Assembly: GCA_948759685.1 (NCBI GenBank)
Contig: CAQBGY010000152.1
Coordinates: forward strand, 1 to 7,393
DNA: 7,393 nucleotides
Source of the DNA: an uncultured Eubacterium sp.
Lineage (GTDB): Bacteria; Bacillota_A; Clostridia; Lachnospirales; Lachnospiraceae
Direction: 5' to 3'
Shown: positions 5,815 to 7,393 of the stretch, one piece after another
Numbering within the stretch: the first letter of the stretch is position 1
How the letters are laid out: each line of letters begins with the position of its first letter
Translations under genes and position numbers: made by a program
Notes under the pieces: model-generated
The model's database searches: none
The model's input: only the letters and a program-made list of their open reading frames with translations
Told to the model about the DNA's origin: nothing

Positions 5815-5994
5815 TTAAACCGGAGATAATTCTGTAGGGAAAACCTCAGCCTCGGAAAAATCGGAAGTTATAAGGACCACACTGTCATCCTCCAAATTAT
5901 CCGGGACCGAAGCCACTTTGTATTCACCCTCTGATATACCTTCGGGATCATGCCAGCAAACAGTGGCACCAACTTTTATAAAATCATATTTCAT
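5815..5994 (-). CDS. 59-aa hypothetical protein
   Basis: This ORF begins MKYDFIKVGATVCWHDPEG and ends in SEAEVFPTELSPV. It looks like a small all-beta domain: a first strand with VGATVCW, a second with GEYKVASVP at about 23-31, an acidic turn (EDDSVVLI, 35-42), and a last strand near the C-terminus. The shape suggests an SH3-like or similar small barrel. I have seen comparable 60-aa proteins with a 'V-W-DP ... Y-V ... EDD-VLI ... SEAEV' pattern in Bacteroides accessory DNA, with no known function. It starts 19 nt after the stop of the 51-aa gene and ends 11 nt before the 93-aa gene, consistent with one transcript. The only in-frame ATG near the start is used. Confidence 0.7.
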   Translation of the reverse strand: MKYDFIKVGATVCWHDPEGISEGEYKVASVPDNLEDDSVVLITSDFSEAEVFPTELSPV

Positions 5995-6013
5995 CGCTAA
6001 TATTCATTATTGA

Positions 6014-6169
6014 TTATACATTATTCCTGTTGTAATGATTTGGGGTAAACGTCTTTCTTATACGTGACTGACATTCATCCGGTAATTCCTTCAGGATCCC
6101 AGCATATCTTTTATCAGAACAGCCTTGCGGCAATCTGTCTATGCATGTCATAATATCATTCATTTCCAT
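6014..6169 (-). CDS. 51-aa hypothetical protein, first gene of the run
   Basis: A short ORF beginning MEMNDIMTCIDRLPQG, with a stop codon in frame 15 nt before its ATG, so the start cannot lie further upstream; Met3 is the only close alternative. It has three cysteines (9, 17, 33), a helical middle (YAGILKELPDE at 22-32) and a basic tail (SRIRKTF). I do not recognise it. The case for a gene rests on tight packing with the next genes (19 nt to the 59-aa gene) and on filling an otherwise empty gap. It begins 24 nt after a strong terminator, which leaves little space for a promoter. Confidence 0.5.
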   Translation of the reverse strand: MEMNDIMTCIDRLPQGCSDKRYAGILKELPDECQSRIRKTFTPNHYNRNNV

Positions 6170-6193
6170 ATCAAGTATCCGTTAAAGGGTTCA

Positions 6194-6243
6194 ACAAAAA
6201 AGGGAGAAAGATCATGTTTGTCATATTTAGATCTTTCTCCCTT
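6194..6243 (-). terminator. Strong intrinsic terminator after the DUF3871-like gene
   Basis: A perfect 14-bp inverted repeat (6200-6213 and 6230-6243; arm AAGGGAGAAAGATC) with a 16-nt loop runs, on the minus strand, into a T-rich tail (TTTTTTGTT). It lies 22 nt after the stop of the gene ending at 6266. This is the clearest terminator in the window. Confidence 0.85.
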
Positions 6244-6265
6244 GTGAGTCAATTTATTTTCAGGT

Positions 6266-7303
6266 CTAACTCAAAAACCATCCGTAATTCTCAGTATCTT
6301 CACCGTTTAAAGCTTTTTGGACACCAATCGCAAAATCAGTGCAGTTCTGATTTCGCTCCAAGAATTTATCAATATAGGATTGTTTGGCGGCGTCATTAAG
6401 GAGCTGCATCAAATCCCAACAAGTGATATTCTCTCTGCCACGTAACCCGAAATTAGGGTTTTCTATATAGCCTTTCGTAGCTGCATTGACATTGGAATCA
6501 CCTAAAATCACCTTGGGCAATTCTTTAAGTTGTGAAGCGGGTAAAGCTTGATATAATCTGAGCCTACCAATTATCTGACAAAACTGTTCCTGTGAAATAT
6601 TCGTCCTTCCCAGATTTTCAAGTAGCCTGAGATTCTGTTCGGGGTTAAAGTCTTGAAATAGTCTGAGTGCTGAACTGTATATATCTGCATCACTCATCAC
6701 TTCCAGTCGTCCGGTCAGACCATCGTTCAGTAACATAAGGTTCGAGCAAACTTTCACTCTCCATCCGATAAAGATTTTAAATTTCTCCGGTGATTTTCGG
6801 GCGTATAGGTTTTCCTCGTTCAGACTTCTTACACCTCCGATACATAAATGTACTTCTTCTCCGTTCATCATTCTGCTCATAGACCTGATATGAAAACAAA
6901 AAGCCATTCTCTGGTAGTAGAGGGTCTCGTCCTCAGGTTTAAGTTCCTCTTTCTTTTTGGTTAATGCTCCCGGAACCCTGCCCAGGATTCTATGTGATAC
7001 CCTGATTTCCGTGTTTCCAAAGCTCTCACCCGTAAAATAACTCCTTGCAGCCTCCTCGATCCGGTGTATGAATGTCTGGTGGCTGATTGTAAGCTGGTTA
7101 TCTCCGAAACTGGGTACAATGCAGTTTCTCTCAAGTTCTTCAAGTGTAATGCCTGAAGTATTCGATTCTATGAAATTGGGATGTTCTTCCTGCTCTTCTT
7201 CAGATACGATTACAGCATCTTCGATATTAACTGCATTCATCATTCTTGTCATCATTCCGATTGTTCTTGGAATGACAGTAAGTTCATTAGTTATTGTTTC
7301 CAT
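6266..7303 (-). CDS. DUF3871-like protein
   Basis: A 345-residue soluble protein that resembles, from memory, the DUF3871 family of Bacteroidetes accessory elements, whose function is unknown. Matching features are LTISHQTFIHRIEEAARSYF (about 71-90), EIRVSHRILGRVPGA (about 99-113), a 'YYQRMAFCF' strand near 129-137, IGGVRSLNEENLY (about 154-166), KFKIFIGWRVKVCSN (about 173-187), LRLYQALP (about 248-255), and a closing CWDLMQLLNDAAKQSYIDKF segment before a final GWFLS. The length is typical as I remember it. The first 55 residues are variable and acidic (a run of Glu near 36-40). No transmembrane segment or catalytic motif is evident. It is a separate unit, with a terminator-like hairpin 40 nt upstream and a strong terminator behind. 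I could not identify a consensus -33/-7 promoter in the 40-nt gap. Confidence 0.82.
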   Translation of the reverse strand: METITNELTVIPRTIGMMTRMMNAVNIEDAVIVSEEEQEEHPNFIESNTSGITLEELERNCIVPSFGDNQLTISHQTFIHRIEEAARSYFTGESFGNTEIRVSHRILGRVPGALTKKKEELKPEDETLYYQRMAFCFHIRSMSRMMNGEEVHLCIGGVRSLNEENLYARKSPEKFKIFIGWRVKVCSNLMLLNDGLTGRLEVMSDADIYSSALRLFQDFNPEQNLRLLENLGRTNISQEQFCQIIGRLRLYQALPASQLKELPKVILGDSNVNAATKGYIENPNFGLRGRENITCWDLMQLLNDAAKQSYIDKFLERNQNCTDFAIGVQKALNGEDTENYGWFLS

Positions 7304-7344
7304 ACTATTCTTATTTTTTAGTTGTTAATAAAATCCGATAAACG

Positions 7345-7392
7345 AAAAAAAGCCAAGAGGTTTATTTCTTTGCTTTTATAAATAAACTTCTT
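7345..7392 (-). terminator. Intrinsic terminator of a gene beyond the right edge
   Basis: On the minus strand GTTTATTT (7380-7387) pairs with AAATAAAC (7360-7367) around a 12-nt loop. The stem is extended by AAGA/TCTT past one A-C mismatch and followed by GGC and T7 (7345-7351). It should end a leftward transcript entering from outside the window, or act as a leader attenuator for the DUF3871-like gene. Confidence 0.6.
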
Positions 7393-7393
7393 A

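Noticed and set aside
6214..6399. 61-aa rightward ORF
   Set aside because: It starts in the loop of the strong terminator and runs antisense to the DUF3871-like gene.

Overview
The window looks like Bacteroidales DNA (Bacteroides, Phocaeicola or Parabacteroides type). The signs are a Bacteroidetes-style -7 box (TAnnTTTG) ahead of the first gene, no clear Shine-Dalgarno sequences, a DUF3871-like protein, a TonB_C-domain lipoprotein, and several small proteins of kinds I associate with Bacteroides mobile elements. Most of it (about 1380-7393) appears to be the accessory cargo of an integrative element or plasmid. I see no integrase, relaxase or replication gene that would fix the element type. 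No tRNA, rRNA or CRISPR array is visible.

Layout. 1-649 has no confident gene. It holds a C-rich tract whose minus strand fits a G-quadruplex motif, a long-range inverted repeat around a 42-codon ORF, a promoter-like or att-like site on the minus strand, and a dyad plus -7 box in front of the first gene. 650-1216 (+) encodes a small lipoprotein with a TonB C-terminal domain; it is AT-rich. Everything from 1429 onward lies on the minus strand and reads right to left. 7303-6266 is a DUF3871-like protein, with an intrinsic terminator before it (7345-7392) and a very strong one after it (6194-6243). 6169-2522 is a compact run of six genes: 51 aa, 59 aa, 93 aa, a 537-aa acidic Cys-rich protein, a 323-aa metallopeptidase-like protein and a 117-aa protein. 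It closes with an intrinsic terminator at 2429-2488. 2359-1429 is a two-gene unit, a serine recombinase and a 77-aa protein, with a 36-bp palindrome just upstream and a terminator at 1384-1421.

How the genes may work together. The 537-aa, 323-aa and 117-aa genes overlap by 32 and 14 nt and are probably translationally coupled, so they are the best candidates for a functional unit. It would join a probable zinc-binding, aspartate-rich protein, a cytoplasmic MH-clan peptidase with all its metal ligands, and a small partner. No known system of this composition comes to mind. The serine recombinase probably acts on, or is controlled through, the palindrome at 2376-2411, as resolvases and invertases do with sites beside their own genes. 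All family names rest on motif reading without database searches.
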